In this document: in pieces, positions 19,501 through 27,064 of the stretch
Layout of the letters: each line of letters begins with the position of its first letter
Numbering within the stretch: position 1 is the first letter of the stretch
Assembly (NCBI GenBank): GCA_043738565.1
Contig: JAYUGA010000093.1
Span: 1 to 37,553 of the forward strand
Direction: 5' to 3'
Origin: Stagnihabitans sp043738565
GTDB lineage: Bacteria > Pseudomonadota > Alphaproteobacteria > Rhodobacterales > Rhodobacteraceae
DNA length: 37,553 bases
Program-made: the position numbers and the translations under genes
Notes under the pieces: generated by a model
The model's input: the letters and a program-made list of their open reading frames with translations, nothing else
The model's database searches: none
Told to the model about the DNA's origin: nothing

Positions 19501-19904
19501 GGCACCTGATTCAGAAAAGCCTGCAAGGCGGGGGTCATCGGGTCGGGTTTGCGGTAGATCGCAAGGTCTTCGATCATGTCCGGCGTGTAGTCGAACGGGT
19601 AATTCTCGGCACTTTCCTCGACGAAGAAATCGAACGGGTTGTAGACGGTCATGTCGGCGACCAGATCGACCTCGATCTTCAGTTCCGTCACCGGTTCGGG
19701 GAAGACGAACCGCGCCAGCCAGTTGCCGAACGGATCCTGCTGGTGGTTCACGAAATGGCCCGCTGGAGAAACCTTGAGCGAGTGCGAGATCACCCGGGTG
19801 CGGCTGTGCGGCGCGGGGCGCAGGCGGATGATCTGGGGGCCAAGGATCACCGGGCGGTCATACTGGTATTGGGTCAGGTGATGGATGCTGGCTGTGATCG
19901 ACAT
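16575..19904 (-). CDS. Large transglutaminase-domain protein with DUF2126 region
   Basis: This is an intact 1109-residue protein. Residues 1-290 form a transglutaminase-like unit (N-terminal beta domain, then core) with Cys180 (LSGSCRDSSW), His229 (FTDLHAWCEVYLP) and Asp245 (WIGLDPTSG). The remaining 800 residues match the DUF2126 type, with runs such as LTMGGEPTFVSIDD and GTGGGNHVVVGGSTPNDSPFLRRPDLL. It is the first gene of the three-gene cluster, with the start at 19904 supported by GGAG upstream. The fusion in one chain suggests a protease/amidase step linked to amide ligation by the ATP-grasp partner. Substrate and biological role are not established. There is no signal peptide, so a cytoplasmic location is likely. 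Confidence 0.9.
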   Translation of the reverse strand: MSITASIHHLTQYQYDRPVILGPQIIRLRPAPHSRTRVISHSLKVSPAGHFVNHQQDPFGNWLARFVFPEPVTELKIEVDLVADMTVYNPFDFFVEESAENYPFDYTPDMIEDLAIYRKPDPMTPALQAFLNQVPITRTRTTDFVVMLNAMVAGRVNYTIRMQPGVQTPEETLTILSGSCRDSSWLLVQALRHLGFAARFVSGYLIQLRPDLKSLDGPSGTEVDFTDLHAWCEVYLPGAGWIGLDPTSGLLTGESHIPLAATPHYRSAAPISGVASYAETKFDFAMTVTRTAEHPRITKPFSDAAWDELNALGRKVDAALAEGDVRLTMGGEPTFVSIDDFEAAEWNTAAVGPTKRTLADRLIRRLRDRFAPGGFLHYGQGKWYPGETLPRWTFSLYWRSDGQPIWADEALIATEGAQTNVGPLQAQELLREIAADLEIDDSNILPAFEDPAEWLVKEANLPENVTPANSELKDPEARHRLATVFNRGLTEPSGFILPVQSWQSQHSDKRWRSEKWNLRRGYMFLVPGDSPVGYRLPLESLPFVPPSQYPYINPVDPTVERTPLPDVVPPTPERKSQPLASFVAASPQADQINQGSPLREVDGHIRTALSVEARDGRLCVFMPPVVSLEDYLDLLRAAEAAAKRLNLPVHIEGYAPPHDPRLNVIRVAPDPGVIEVNIHPAHNWQGCIDITTAVYEEARQTRLGADKFMIDGKHCGTGGGNHVVVGGSTPNDSPFLRRPDLLASLILHWNRHPSLSYLFSGLFIGPTSQAPRIDEARHDSLYELEIALAQIPMPGQGPQPFPWLTDRLLRNILTDVTGNTHRAEICIDKMFSPDGPTGRLGLVEFRGFEMPPDARMSLAQQLLIRALIARFWKLPQQGDLTRWGTALHDRFMLPHFVWQDFRDVLADLNAHGFPLREEWFVAQGEFRFPFCGEVTCEATRLEIRQALEPWHVLGETGAIGGTVRHTDSSTERLQVKLTTSEPDRYLVTCNGRKLPLTNIGGGEAVAGLRYKAWQPATALHPVLPVDAPLTFDIFDTWSGTSLGGCVYHVAHPGGRSYDTFPVNGNEAEARRLARFEPMGHSAGAGRSIAAERANREFPMTLDLRRPLGV

Positions 19905-20236
19905 GTCTACGCTCCGCCCGGATCAGGATTCCGCAACACTCCAACGGTTCTGGCATGGAAGCTGCGCGACAGGCAGGGTTGATTGCAGGAGGGTGCCGAT
20001 TTTCAGGGCATTGCAGGGTCGCACGCCCTAAAAACGGGCGTCAGATCTGGTCGGGGCCGGCCCTTGCGACGATGGGCAGAGGCGCGGTGCGGCCCGGCGG
20101 TGCTCTCGGATGGCCTGCAAAGCACCGGACGGATGGCACCGATATTCCGACATGGCGCCAGGGGGCGCAACAGCGCGGGGGTGCGGGCGCGGAAGCGTGG
20201 CAGGTTGCATTTCGGCGCGAAGGTCACGGCCAGACC

Positions 20237-20256
20237 GGAATTTTCGAAAATTCCGC
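20237..20256. repeat. Perfect 20-bp palindrome CGGAATTTTCGAAAATTCCG
   Basis: The sequence reads identically on both strands with no spacer. It sits between the transglutaminase cluster and the lacI remnant. Such A/T-cored palindromes may be binding sites or small dispersed repeats; I see no other copy in this window. Confidence 0.5.
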
Positions 20257-20267
20257 GGCGATTTCTT

Positions 20268-20297
20268 TGAAGAGACCGGTTCGTTGAAGAGACCGGC
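20268..20297. repeat. 13-bp direct repeat TTGAAGAGACCGG, period 17
   Basis: TTGAAGAGACCGG occurs at 20268-20280 and 20285-20297, just beyond the 3' end of the truncated lacI. It may be a slippage duplication or a rearrangement scar near the foreign segment. Confidence 0.55.
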
Positions 20298-20300
20298 GCC

Positions 20301-20470
20301 TCACCGCAGCGGGGGTGCTGCAACCGAGTTGCGCTCGACCAGGGTGCATTCCAGTTCGACCCTGGCACCGTCTGCGGCCCCTGCCAGCCGCTTGGCCGCC
20401 CAGCCCTCCATCGCCCGGTGCGGCAGAATCAGGGTGGTCAGGCGCGGGTGCAGATGGCGCAAATTGAACT
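20301..20470 (-). pseudogene. C-terminal remnant of a LacI-family regulator
   Basis: On the minus strand the frame reads RHLHPRLTTLILPHRAMEGWAAKRL, then VELECTLVERNSVAAPPLR and a TGA at 20301-20303. This is the usual end of a LacI/PurR-type sensor domain (pattern PxLTTLxLP, then ELxCxLVERxS). About 55 residues remain. The rest of the gene, including the helix-turn-helix, is absent, and an in-frame TAG lies a few codons upstream of RHLHP. The lost 5' end faces the lost 5' end of the sugar ATPase at about 21710. The two were probably divergent neighbours before a foreign segment replaced the space between them. Confidence 0.7.
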
Positions 20471-21363
20471 ATCGCCGGAATCCGGGCTGTTTCTGGTCGG
20501 GGTTGTGCTGAACGGCATCGCGCCGGACGTGGCAACACAAGTGTTCGGCACGACGGACGGCAGAACCCTGCGCAAGACGATTCCGTTTGACGGCGGCTAT
20601 ACCCAAAAGATTTTCTCCAACGGAGAGGAGGAGGTCACGGGGCCGGACGGTCGAATTTTGACCCCGGAAGAACGCGCCAAAGTGCCGGGATTGGCGGCGG
20701 CGGCGGATGCCCATGCGGCTGCGCAAAAAAGCGGGCGACGTGGTGACTGCCAGAAACGACGCGAATATCGCTGGAGTTGGCGAGATCAAGTCCGATGAAG
20801 AAGCGGCCAAGGTCAATCGGGCATCGGTCAAGGATGCCGGCGACCGGCTGGCCGTCATTGCCAGCACTTTGGGGAATTATAATGACGCGATCGCCGCGCT
20901 GGATGCTGGTGTTGAAACCGGCATTGTCGCCCAGAATTTCCCGACCCAGACCCAGGCCGGGGCCTTGCTGGACAACGCCAAGCTGCGGCTGGGCTTGGAT
21001 GTGATTGCCAGTGTGACCTTTGGTGCCCTGTCCGAAGGCGAGCGGAAAGCCGCAATGGATACCGGCCTGCCCACCGGTCTGCGCCCGCCGGAACTGAAGG
21101 CGTGGATCGAAAATCGCAAGGCGGCGGCGCTTAAAATCGCAACCATCCAGAAGAAAGCCGTCGCGCATTTCAGCCAGACCGGAATTTCTCAGCGCGAGTT
21201 GCGGGCATCGTGAATCAAGAAATATGCGGATACCATTCCGGGGCTTACCGATGCGCCGGCCCTAGCCACGGCGGGCGGTTCGAATTCGCAGGGTCAGGGG
21301 ACAGGCTCTGAAACGGCATTGGGTCAGCAGGAAATTGATAGCTTTCTGGCTCCCGCAAAATGA
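20454..21363 (+). pseudogene. Phage-like structural gene remnant, frameshift and TGA
   Basis: Two frames join into one protein of about 300 residues. MAQIELSPESGLFLVGVVLNG runs to AAADAHAAAQK, and the frame then changes at the A6 run 20725-20730. It continues as AGDVVTARNDANIAGVGEIK and includes LGLDVIASVTFGALSEGER and AMDTGLPTGLRPPELKAW. A TGA at 21211-21213 (after RELRAS) is followed in frame by IKKYADTIPGLTDAP to the stop at 21363. The TFGALSEGE-AMxTxLP pattern recalls virion proteins of alphaproteobacterial prophages, but I cannot name the product. Removing one A from the A6 run restores the frame. The first codons coincide with the end of the lacI remnant, so the true 5' end may be lost. 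Confidence 0.5.
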
Positions 21364-21483
21364 CAACCGTTCGCCATAGCGCAGGGATCAGAAAGATGAA
21401 TGACACAGCGAGGGCTTCGAGGACGCTTCCGGTCATGAACCGCCAGAAGAAATACCACAGAAGGCATGGAATCCAGGTTCCAA

Positions 21484-21507
21484 AGAGGCGGGCTGATTTC
21501 AGCCTCT
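21484..21507. terminator. Hairpin between phage-like frames
   Basis: GGCTGA (21491-21496) and TCAGCC (21499-21504) form a tight stem with a 2-base loop, extended by AGAG (21484-21487) and TCT with a bulge. There is no U-run on either strand, so termination is only a guess. Confidence 0.25.
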
Positions 21508-21529
21508 GATGATAGGCGCGGGCAAGGCA

Positions 21530-22996
21530 ATGGACAAGTCGGCACAGGTCAAAAAACTGATGGAGCAGGCGCTGGCGGCCCGGCAGTCCGGGGACGAGGC
21601 CACCGCAATTCGGCTTGCCACCGAGGCGAAGGCCATTCTCGCGGCACCTGATGCGCAGCCCGCCGACAGTGCCGGTCAGGTCAAGCGGTTGATGGATCAG
21701 GCAATTGCGGCGGGCATTGCCTTTGTGCATCAGGAACTGAACCTGTTCGACAATCTGGACGTGGCCGCCAATGTGTTCATTGGCCGTGAGCCGCGCAAAT
21801 ACGGCATCCTGAATCTGGTGGGCACCGCCAAGCAGCGGGCGGCGGTGGCGCCTTTGCTGGAACAGTTGGGGGCGAATTTCGCACCCGACACGCTGGTCGC
21901 CAAACCGTCGCTGGCGCAGCAACAACTGGTCGAGATTGCCAAGGCCCTGTCCTATGACGCCCGGCTGGTCATTCTCGACCAGCCGACCTCCTCGCTGCCC
22001 TATGCCGAAACCGAACGCCTGCTGGCGGTGATGGACCGCTTGCGGGCGCGCGGGATTGCGGTGGTTTTCATCTCGCACCGGCTGCACGAGGTCGAACGGG
22101 CGGCGGACCGGGTGGTGGTGCTGCGCGACGGCCATCTGGTGGGCGAATTGGGGCGCGGCGAGATCAGCCATGACCGCATGGTCAAGCTGATGATCGGGCG
22201 CGATCTGAAGGTGAATTATGTGCCGCCCCGGCAGCCGAAGGGGGCTGTGGCATTGTCAGCGCGGGGCATCCAGACTGCGGCCTATCCCGGCTGCACGGTC
22301 GATCTGGACCTGCATCGCGGCGAGATCATGGGGCTGGCAGGGCTGGTAGGCTCTGGCCGCACCGAACTGGCGCGGGCTTTGTTCGGCATTGATGCGATCC
22401 TCGGCGGCACGCTGCAGATCGAGGGCGCGCCGGTCGTCATCCGCAATTCCAAACAGGCCGTCGCGCGCGGGATATTTCTGGTGCCCGAGGACCGCAATGC
22501 GACCGGCGTGATCCTCGGTTTGCCGGTGGCGCAGAACATCACCCTGCCTGACCTGCGGAAATATGCCAGCGGGCCGCTGGTGTCGGCGGCGCTGGAGAAT
22601 GCGCCAGGCGAGAAGGCCCGCACTGATCTTGCGATCAAGACACCGGACATTCAGATCCGGACCAAGCTCTTGTCGGGCGGCAATCAGCAAAAGGTCGTGC
22701 TGGCGAAATGGCTGGCGATCCAGCCGCGCGTGATGATCTTTGACGAACCGACCCGCGGCATTGATATTGGCAGCAAGTCCGAGATTTACCGCCTTATGCG
22801 CGGGTTGGCCGATCAGGGCGTGGCGGTGCTGATGATTTCGTCCGACATGGAGGAAGTGATCGGGGTGTCGGACCGGGTGACGGTGATGCACGGGGGCCGC
22901 GTCAGCGGTGTCTTGGAACGCGCTGATTTCAGTGAGGAAAATGTGCTGCAACTGGCGCTGGGCCGGGCGGCTGTGCAAGGCAGGAGCAGGGCATGA
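21530..22996 (+). pseudogene. Chimeric sugar ABC ATPase (RbsA type) with a phage-like N-terminus
   Basis: An open frame of 488 residues. The first 55-60 residues are foreign, with two similar helical repeats (SAQVKKLMEQAL and AGQVKRLMDQAI). The frame then enters an RbsA-type double ATPase at AAGIAFVHQELNLFDNLDVAANVF. The native first 80 or so residues, including the first Walker A, are missing. The first cassette keeps LAQQQLVEIAKAL and an unusual Walker B, LVILDQPTSSL (Gln where Glu is usual). The second cassette is complete: GLVGSGRTELARALFGI, LSGGNQQKVVLAKWL, VMIFDEPTRGIDIGSKSE. RbsA-type second cassettes are naturally degenerate, so losing the first ATP site should abolish transport. The stop overlaps the permease ATG (ATGA). 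Confidence 0.75.
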
Positions 22997-23926
22997 ACAA
23001 AAAACGCAGGGCTTCTGGTGCTGATCATCGTGGTGGCACGGGGGGCCTATCTGCGCAACCCCTTGTTCCTGTCGGCCAACAACATCGCCCAAGGCTTTGT
23101 GATCATCACCGGCGGCATCGACCTGTCGGCGGGGTCGCTGATTGCGCTCTTGGGGGTGTTGTTCGTCAGCATGGTCGGCAGCATGGGGCTTTACTGGCCG
23201 GTGGCGATGGTGATCGTGATGGCGATCGGCCTGGCTCTGGGGCTGGCGCATGGCCTGCTGATCACCCGGCTCAAGATACAGCCCTTCGTCGTCACCCTGT
23301 GCGGCCTGCTGATTTATCGGGGTCTGGCAAGGGGTTACACGGCGGGCACCACGGCGGGATTTCCGTTTGGCAGCACCTATCCCGGCCTCGATTTCTTTAC
23401 CAACCGCATCTGGGGCATTCCGACCGCAACCTATGTGCTGCTGGTGGTGGCGGTGATCGCCTGGTTCGTGCTGCACCGCTCGGTCTTTGGCCGCTACCTG
23501 TTCGCGGTCGGCAAGAACGAGGAGGCGGCGCGGTTTTCCGGCATCCGCACCGACCTCGTGATCCTGTCGGCCTATGTGATCGCGTCTGGACTGACCGCCT
23601 TCGCCGCGATTTTCTTTGCGATGTATGCGCGGTCGGTGGCGCCCTCGTCGCATGGCAATTTCTATGAACTCTATGCGATTGCCGCCTCGGTTCTGGGCGG
23701 GTTCTCGCTGCGCGGCGGCGAAGGCTCGATCATCGGCGTCGTGCTGGGGACGATCCTGTTGCAGATCCTGCAGAATCTGGTGAACCTGCGGGGCATCCCG
23801 TCCTTGCTGAACTTTGCGGTGAGGGGCGCGGTCATTCTGGCGGGCGTGCTGGTCGATCAGCAATTCAGCACCCTGCGCGAGCGCCGGATGCGGGCGCAGT
23901 CGGCCAGCGCGATGGCGGGCGGCTGA
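22993..23926 (+). pseudogene. Sugar ABC permease (RbsC type), frameshift and small deletion
   Basis: This is the membrane partner of the chimeric ATPase. The coupled ATG at 22993 starts MNKK, but the run of six A at 22999-23004 puts the next codons out of frame. With five A the reading would be MNKNAGLLVLIIVVARGAYLRNPLF, as expected. From 23018 the permease frame is open to 23926 and contains GGIDLSAGS, FVVTLCGLLIYRGLARGY, VGKNEEAARFSGI and YELYAIAASVLGG. Between ANNIA and GFVIITGG about 14-17 residues usual in the family are missing, an in-frame deletion in an early membrane segment. An ATG at 23018 could initiate a shortened product. The stop lies 6 bases from the end of convergent idi. Confidence 0.75.
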
Positions 23927-23932
23927 ACCGGG

Positions 23933-24493
23933 TCAGGCGGTCGGGCTGCGATGGCTGTCCGCGTCCCCGTCCGGCAAGGTCCGCGTCACCTCGCCCCAGC
24001 TTTCGGCCAGATAGATCCGCAGCCAGGGCGTAAACCGCTCTGGCGTGGCCTGCACTTGCTGGGTCAGGTCGGACAGCGAAATCCAGGCGGTTTCCATCAC
24101 CTCGTCCGGGTCAAGCGTCAGACCAGGACGGCGGGAGGCTTTGGCGACGAACAGATCCACCACTTCGTGCTCGATCAGGTTGCGGCCGACATCGGCGCGA
24201 TACTCGATCCCGCCGACGCGGCGCAGCTGCAGGCCGGTGATCCCCAGTTCCTCGCGCAGGCGACGCTCGGCACAGTCGCGCGACGTTTCGCCCCACAAGG
24301 GATGGGTGCAGCAGGTGTTGGCCCACAGGCCGGGCGTGTGGTATTTGCCAAGGGCCCGGCGCTGGATCAGCGTGTCTGAGCCGTTCATCACAAAGACCGA
24401 CACCGCCAGATGGCGCAGGCCACGCTGGTGGACCTCCAGCTTTTTCACCGGGATCAGGACCCCATCAACCCAGGCGGGAACCATTTCGCTCAT
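23933..24493 (-). CDS. idi: Isopentenyl-diphosphate delta-isomerase, type I
   Basis: This is an intact 186-residue Nudix-fold enzyme interconverting isopentenyl and dimethylallyl diphosphate, feeding carotenoid, quinone and (bacterio)chlorophyll tail synthesis. Catalytic features are Cys62 in NTCCTHPLWGET, the Nudix helix CAERRLREELGI, and the acidic pair in NLIEHEVVDLF (Glu108, Glu110). The ATG at 24493 overlaps the bchP TGA (ATGA), the arrangement seen in photosynthesis gene clusters of purple alphaproteobacteria. Longer upstream frames belong to bchP. It remains intact although bchP is gone, consistent with a general isoprenoid role. Confidence 0.93.
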   Translation of the reverse strand: MSEMVPAWVDGVLIPVKKLEVHQRGLRHLAVSVFVMNGSDTLIQRRALGKYHTPGLWANTCCTHPLWGETSRDCAERRLREELGITGLQLRRVGGIEYRADVGRNLIEHEVVDLFVAKASRRPGLTLDPDEVMETAWISLSDLTQQVQATPERFTPWLRIYLAESWGEVTRTLPDGDADSHRSPTA

Positions 24494-24840
24494 ACATGTT
24501 CCGGGGGCACATAGCCCGTAAGATGCGCCAGATTCTTGACGCCGATTTTCAGATCGGCCAGCGGTCGGGCGCTGACCGGCTTCTGGTTCACAAAAGGCTT
24601 CGAACGTCAGTTGCTGCGCATCGACCTCATGGCACCGGCTGACAAAGCGTTCGCGGCCTTCGTCGAATTGGTAATCGGCGTCCTGCAACGAGCGCAAGAC
24701 CTTGAACACGGTGCCGTGCAGTTTCATGGACAGATTTCGCGCCAGCCGCAGTTTGGCGGTGCGACCAGAGGCCATCATCGGCCACTCGGCGGGCACCGCC
24801 AAAGCCGCCGCCCTGATCCGCGACTTCCTTCAGACACACA
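24490..24840 (-). pseudogene. bchP: 3' remnant of geranylgeranyl reductase BchP
   Basis: BchP reduces the geranylgeranyl tail of bacteriochlorophyll to phytyl. Only the C-terminal part remains. One frame reads SGRTAKLRLARNLSMKLHG, TVFKVLRSLQDADYQ and RERFVSRCHEVDAQQLTFEAF. After a one-base shift at the T-run (plus strand A4 at 24592-24595) the second frame reads VNQKPVSARPLADLKIGVKN, LAHLTGYVPPEHV and a TGA at 24490. Together these match the last 110 residues of the family. Nothing upstream of about 24840 resembles the FAD-binding N-terminal domain, so the gene is 5'-truncated next to hemC. This is direct evidence of former bacteriochlorophyll synthesis. Confidence 0.75.
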
Positions 24841-24959
24841 GCCCAAAACCAGCGCCATGAAAATGCCCCGCCAGCAGAACCGCAATCGTTTCGCCAAGGG
24901 TAATTTGTCTGAATTTACCAATTGAATCAATGGTCTGCAAAATGTCCGTTCTGGAGGCC

Positions 24960-25892
24960 TCAGAAAAACCCCGGCCCCGCCCGCCCCAGCAATTCCGCCG
25001 CCAATGCCCGGCCCATCTCTGCCCCATCCCCGACCGTGCCCCGCAATTCCCCGGCAATCACCTTCGACCCATCCAGCCGCAAGATCTCGCCGCGCAGCCA
25101 CAATTGCCCCGCCTCCAGCACCGCCAGCCCCGCAATCGGCGTCTGGCAAGACCCGTCCAGCCGCAGCAGAAACGCCCGCTCCGCCGCCAGCCGCGCACCC
25201 GTTGGCCCGTGATGAATGGCCGCCAGCATCGCCTCTGCCCGCGCGTCGCCAACCCGCCGCTCCACCCCGATCGCCCCCTGCGCCACCGCAGGCAGCATCT
25301 CCTCCGCCGCAATCGCGCGCGCCATACGGGCCAGCCCCAGCCGGTTCAGCCCCGCCATCGCCAGCAGCGTGGCCACCGCCACCCCCTCCTCCAGCTTCCG
25401 CATCCGCGTCTGCACATTGCCGCGAAACTCGACCAGCTTCAGATCCGGCCGCCGATGCAGCAATTGCGCCCGCCGCCGCAGCGAAGACGACCCCACCACC
25501 GCCCCCACCGGCAGATCCATCAGGCTGGCAACCGCGGGCGACACAAACCCGTCCCGCACATCCTCGCGCGGCAGATAGCAATCCAGAGCCAACCCCTCCG
25601 GCTGCAAGGCCGGCATGTCCTTCATCGAATGCACGGCGATATCAACGCCGCCCGCCAGCAGCGCCTCCTCGATCTCGCGGGTGAACAGCCCCTTGCCGCC
25701 GATCTCCGTCAGCGCACGATCCTGCACCTGATCGCCCATGACCTTGATCACCGCAATCTCGAACGCCGCCTCGGGCAGCCCGAACGCCGCCATCAGACAG
25801 CGCCGCACCTCCTGCGCCTGCCACAAGGCCAGCGGCGAACCTCTGGTGCCGATCTTCAGGGGCTGGGCGGAGGAGGGCATCTGATCTGTCAT
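24960..25892 (-). CDS. hemC: Porphobilinogen deaminase (hydroxymethylbilane synthase)
   Basis: This is an intact 310-residue enzyme that joins four porphobilinogen units into hydroxymethylbilane in tetrapyrrole synthesis. Landmarks are KIGTRGSPLALWQAQ, GGKGLFTREIEEALL, the catalytic Asp92 in VHSMKDMP, GSSSLRRRAQLL, FRGNVQTRMRKL and the dipyrromethane-cofactor Cys249 in LDGSCQTPIAG. It is divergent from hemE with about 97 bases between starts, so the two are probably co-regulated. The C-terminal end abuts the bchP remnant region. No lesions were seen. Confidence 0.95.
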   Translation of the reverse strand: MTDQMPSSAQPLKIGTRGSPLALWQAQEVRRCLMAAFGLPEAAFEIAVIKVMGDQVQDRALTEIGGKGLFTREIEEALLAGGVDIAVHSMKDMPALQPEGLALDCYLPREDVRDGFVSPAVASLMDLPVGAVVGSSSLRRRAQLLHRRPDLKLVEFRGNVQTRMRKLEEGVAVATLLAMAGLNRLGLARMARAIAAEEMLPAVAQGAIGVERRVGDARAEAMLAAIHHGPTGARLAAERAFLLRLDGSCQTPIAGLAVLEAGQLWLRGEILRLDGSKVIAGELRGTVGDGAEMGRALAAELLGRAGPGFF

Positions 25893-25915
25893 GCCCCACG
25901 CATAGCAATGTCATC

Positions 25916-25944
25916 TTGCGCTGACAACTCCACCCCCCTACGGA
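25916..25944 (+). promoter_or_regulatory. Candidate hemE promoter
   Basis: TTGCGC (25916-25921) and TACGGA (25939-25944) are 17 bases apart on the plus strand, 46 bases before the hemE ATG. Both hexamers are partial matches. The hemC promoter must share this short divergent region but is not clear. Confidence 0.25.
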
Positions 25945-25989
25945 TTCCCGCGCCACCCCATCTTGCACCTGCCCCGGACGGAGCCTGAC

Positions 25990-27018
25990 ATGACCACCAA
26001 ACTGATTCTCCGCGCTCTGGCCGGTGAGGTCCTGGCCACCCCGCCGATCTGGATGATGCGGCAGGCGGGTCGCTACCTGCCCGAATACCGCGCCACCCGC
26101 GCCAAGGCCGGGGATTTCCAGTCGCTGTGCTACAACTCCGAACTTGCCGCCGAGGTGACCCTGCAACCGATCCGCCGCTACGGCTTTGACGCGGCCATCC
26201 TGTTCGCCGACATCCTGCTGCTGCCACAGGCGTTGGGGGCCGACCTGTGGTTCGAGGGCGGCGAAGGCCCGCGCCTGTCGACCATCACCACAATGGCGGG
26301 CGTTCAGGCCCTGAAACCTGCCGATGCCATCCACGACACCCTTGCCCCGATCTATGAAACTCTGCGCATCCTGGGCCGCGAACTCCCGGTTGAAACCACG
26401 CTCATCGGGTTCGCCGGTGCGCCCTGGACCGTCGCCAGCTATATGATCGCCGGGCGCGGCACCCCGGATCAAGGCCCGGCCCATGCCCTCAAATCCGCCG
26501 ACCGCGCCACATTTCAGGCCCTGATCGACCGCATCACGGCGGGCACCATCGAATACCTGTCGATGCAGGTACAGGCCGGAGCCGAGGTGATCAAGCTGTT
26601 CGACTCCTGGGCCGGGTCGCTGAAAGGCGCAGATTTCACCGACTTCGCCGTCGCCCCCACCGCCCGCATCATCGGCGCGCTCAAATCCCGCCACCCCGGC
26701 CTGCCCGTCATCGCCTTTCCGCGGGAGGCTGGCCAAGGCTACATCGGCTTCGCCCAAGCCACCGGGGCGGATTGTGTGGCGCTCGACAATGCCGTCGCCC
26801 CCGAATGGGCCGCCGCCCATGTCCAACCTTCCGGCTGCGTGCAAGGCAACCTCGCGCCGACGCATTTGGTAACGGGCGGGCAGGCGCTTGTTGATGCCAC
26901 CAAACGGGTCGTCCGGGCTTTCCGGAACGGCCCCCACATCTTCAACCTTGGCCACGGCATTACGCCAGACGCAGACCCCGACAATGTGACAAGGATGATC
27001 GAGGCGGTCAGGGCGTGA
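25990..27018 (+). CDS. hemE: Uroporphyrinogen decarboxylase
   Basis: This is an intact 342-residue enzyme converting uroporphyrinogen III to coproporphyrinogen III. The N-terminal motif PPIWMMRQAGRYLPEYR carries the substrate-binding arginines, and AAILFADILLLPQALG includes the essential aspartate. GFAGAPWTVASYMIAG and FNLGHGITPDADPDNV are also typical. The start at 25990 (MTTKLILRAL) fits the family; the in-frame ATG at 25963 would add nine unrelated residues. It is divergent from hemC. A stem-loop follows the stop. Confidence 0.95.
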   Translation: MTTKLILRALAGEVLATPPIWMMRQAGRYLPEYRATRAKAGDFQSLCYNSELAAEVTLQPIRRYGFDAAILFADILLLPQALGADLWFEGGEGPRLSTITTMAGVQALKPADAIHDTLAPIYETLRILGRELPVETTLIGFAGAPWTVASYMIAGRGTPDQGPAHALKSADRATFQALIDRITAGTIEYLSMQVQAGAEVIKLFDSWAGSLKGADFTDFAVAPTARIIGALKSRHPGLPVIAFPREAGQGYIGFAQATGADCVALDNAVAPEWAAAHVQPSGCVQGNLAPTHLVTGGQALVDATKRVVRAFRNGPHIFNLGHGITPDADPDNVTRMIEAVRA

Positions 27019-27025
27019 ATCGTCA

Positions 27026-27064
27026 GGGTTCGATCCGGCGGGCGGCGTTCCCGGATCGAAACCC
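27026..27064 (+). terminator. Stem-loop after hemE
   Basis: CGATCCG (27031-27037) pairs with CGGATCG (27052-27058). The stem extends through GGGTT and AAACCC with one bulged A, about 10 bases after the hemE stop. There is no U-run, so it may act as a 3'-end stabiliser rather than a strong intrinsic terminator. Confidence 0.4.

Larger units (their letters stand above)
19905..20300. other. Intergenic region upstream of the transglutaminase cluster
   Basis: These 396 bases have no convincing coding frame. They hold a small hairpin (ACGCCC 20023-20028 with GGGCGT 20036-20041), a 20-bp perfect palindrome and a 13-bp direct repeat, listed separately. The promoter of the DUF2126 cluster should lie here on the minus strand, but I cannot name its boxes. 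Confidence 0.5.

Noticed and set aside
21245..21530. A hydrophobic minus-strand stretch (TWIPCLLWYFFWRFMTG, SFIFLIPALWRTVVIL) as a small membrane or holin-like gene.
   Set aside because: It has no clear start or ribosome site, overlaps the 3' end of the phage-like gene, and could be chance; worth a search but not a supported feature.
24772..24860. A plus-strand reading IIGHSAGTAKAAALIRDFLQ, resembling an alpha/beta-hydrolase fragment.
   Set aside because: It is antisense to the bchP remnant, short, and lacks any supporting upstream sequence.
24830..24960. Minus-strand frame containing AVLLAGHFHGAGFGLC as a possible further piece of bchP.
   Set aside because: The resemblance to the VVLAGDAAG region of BchP is too weak and the flanking residues do not fit.
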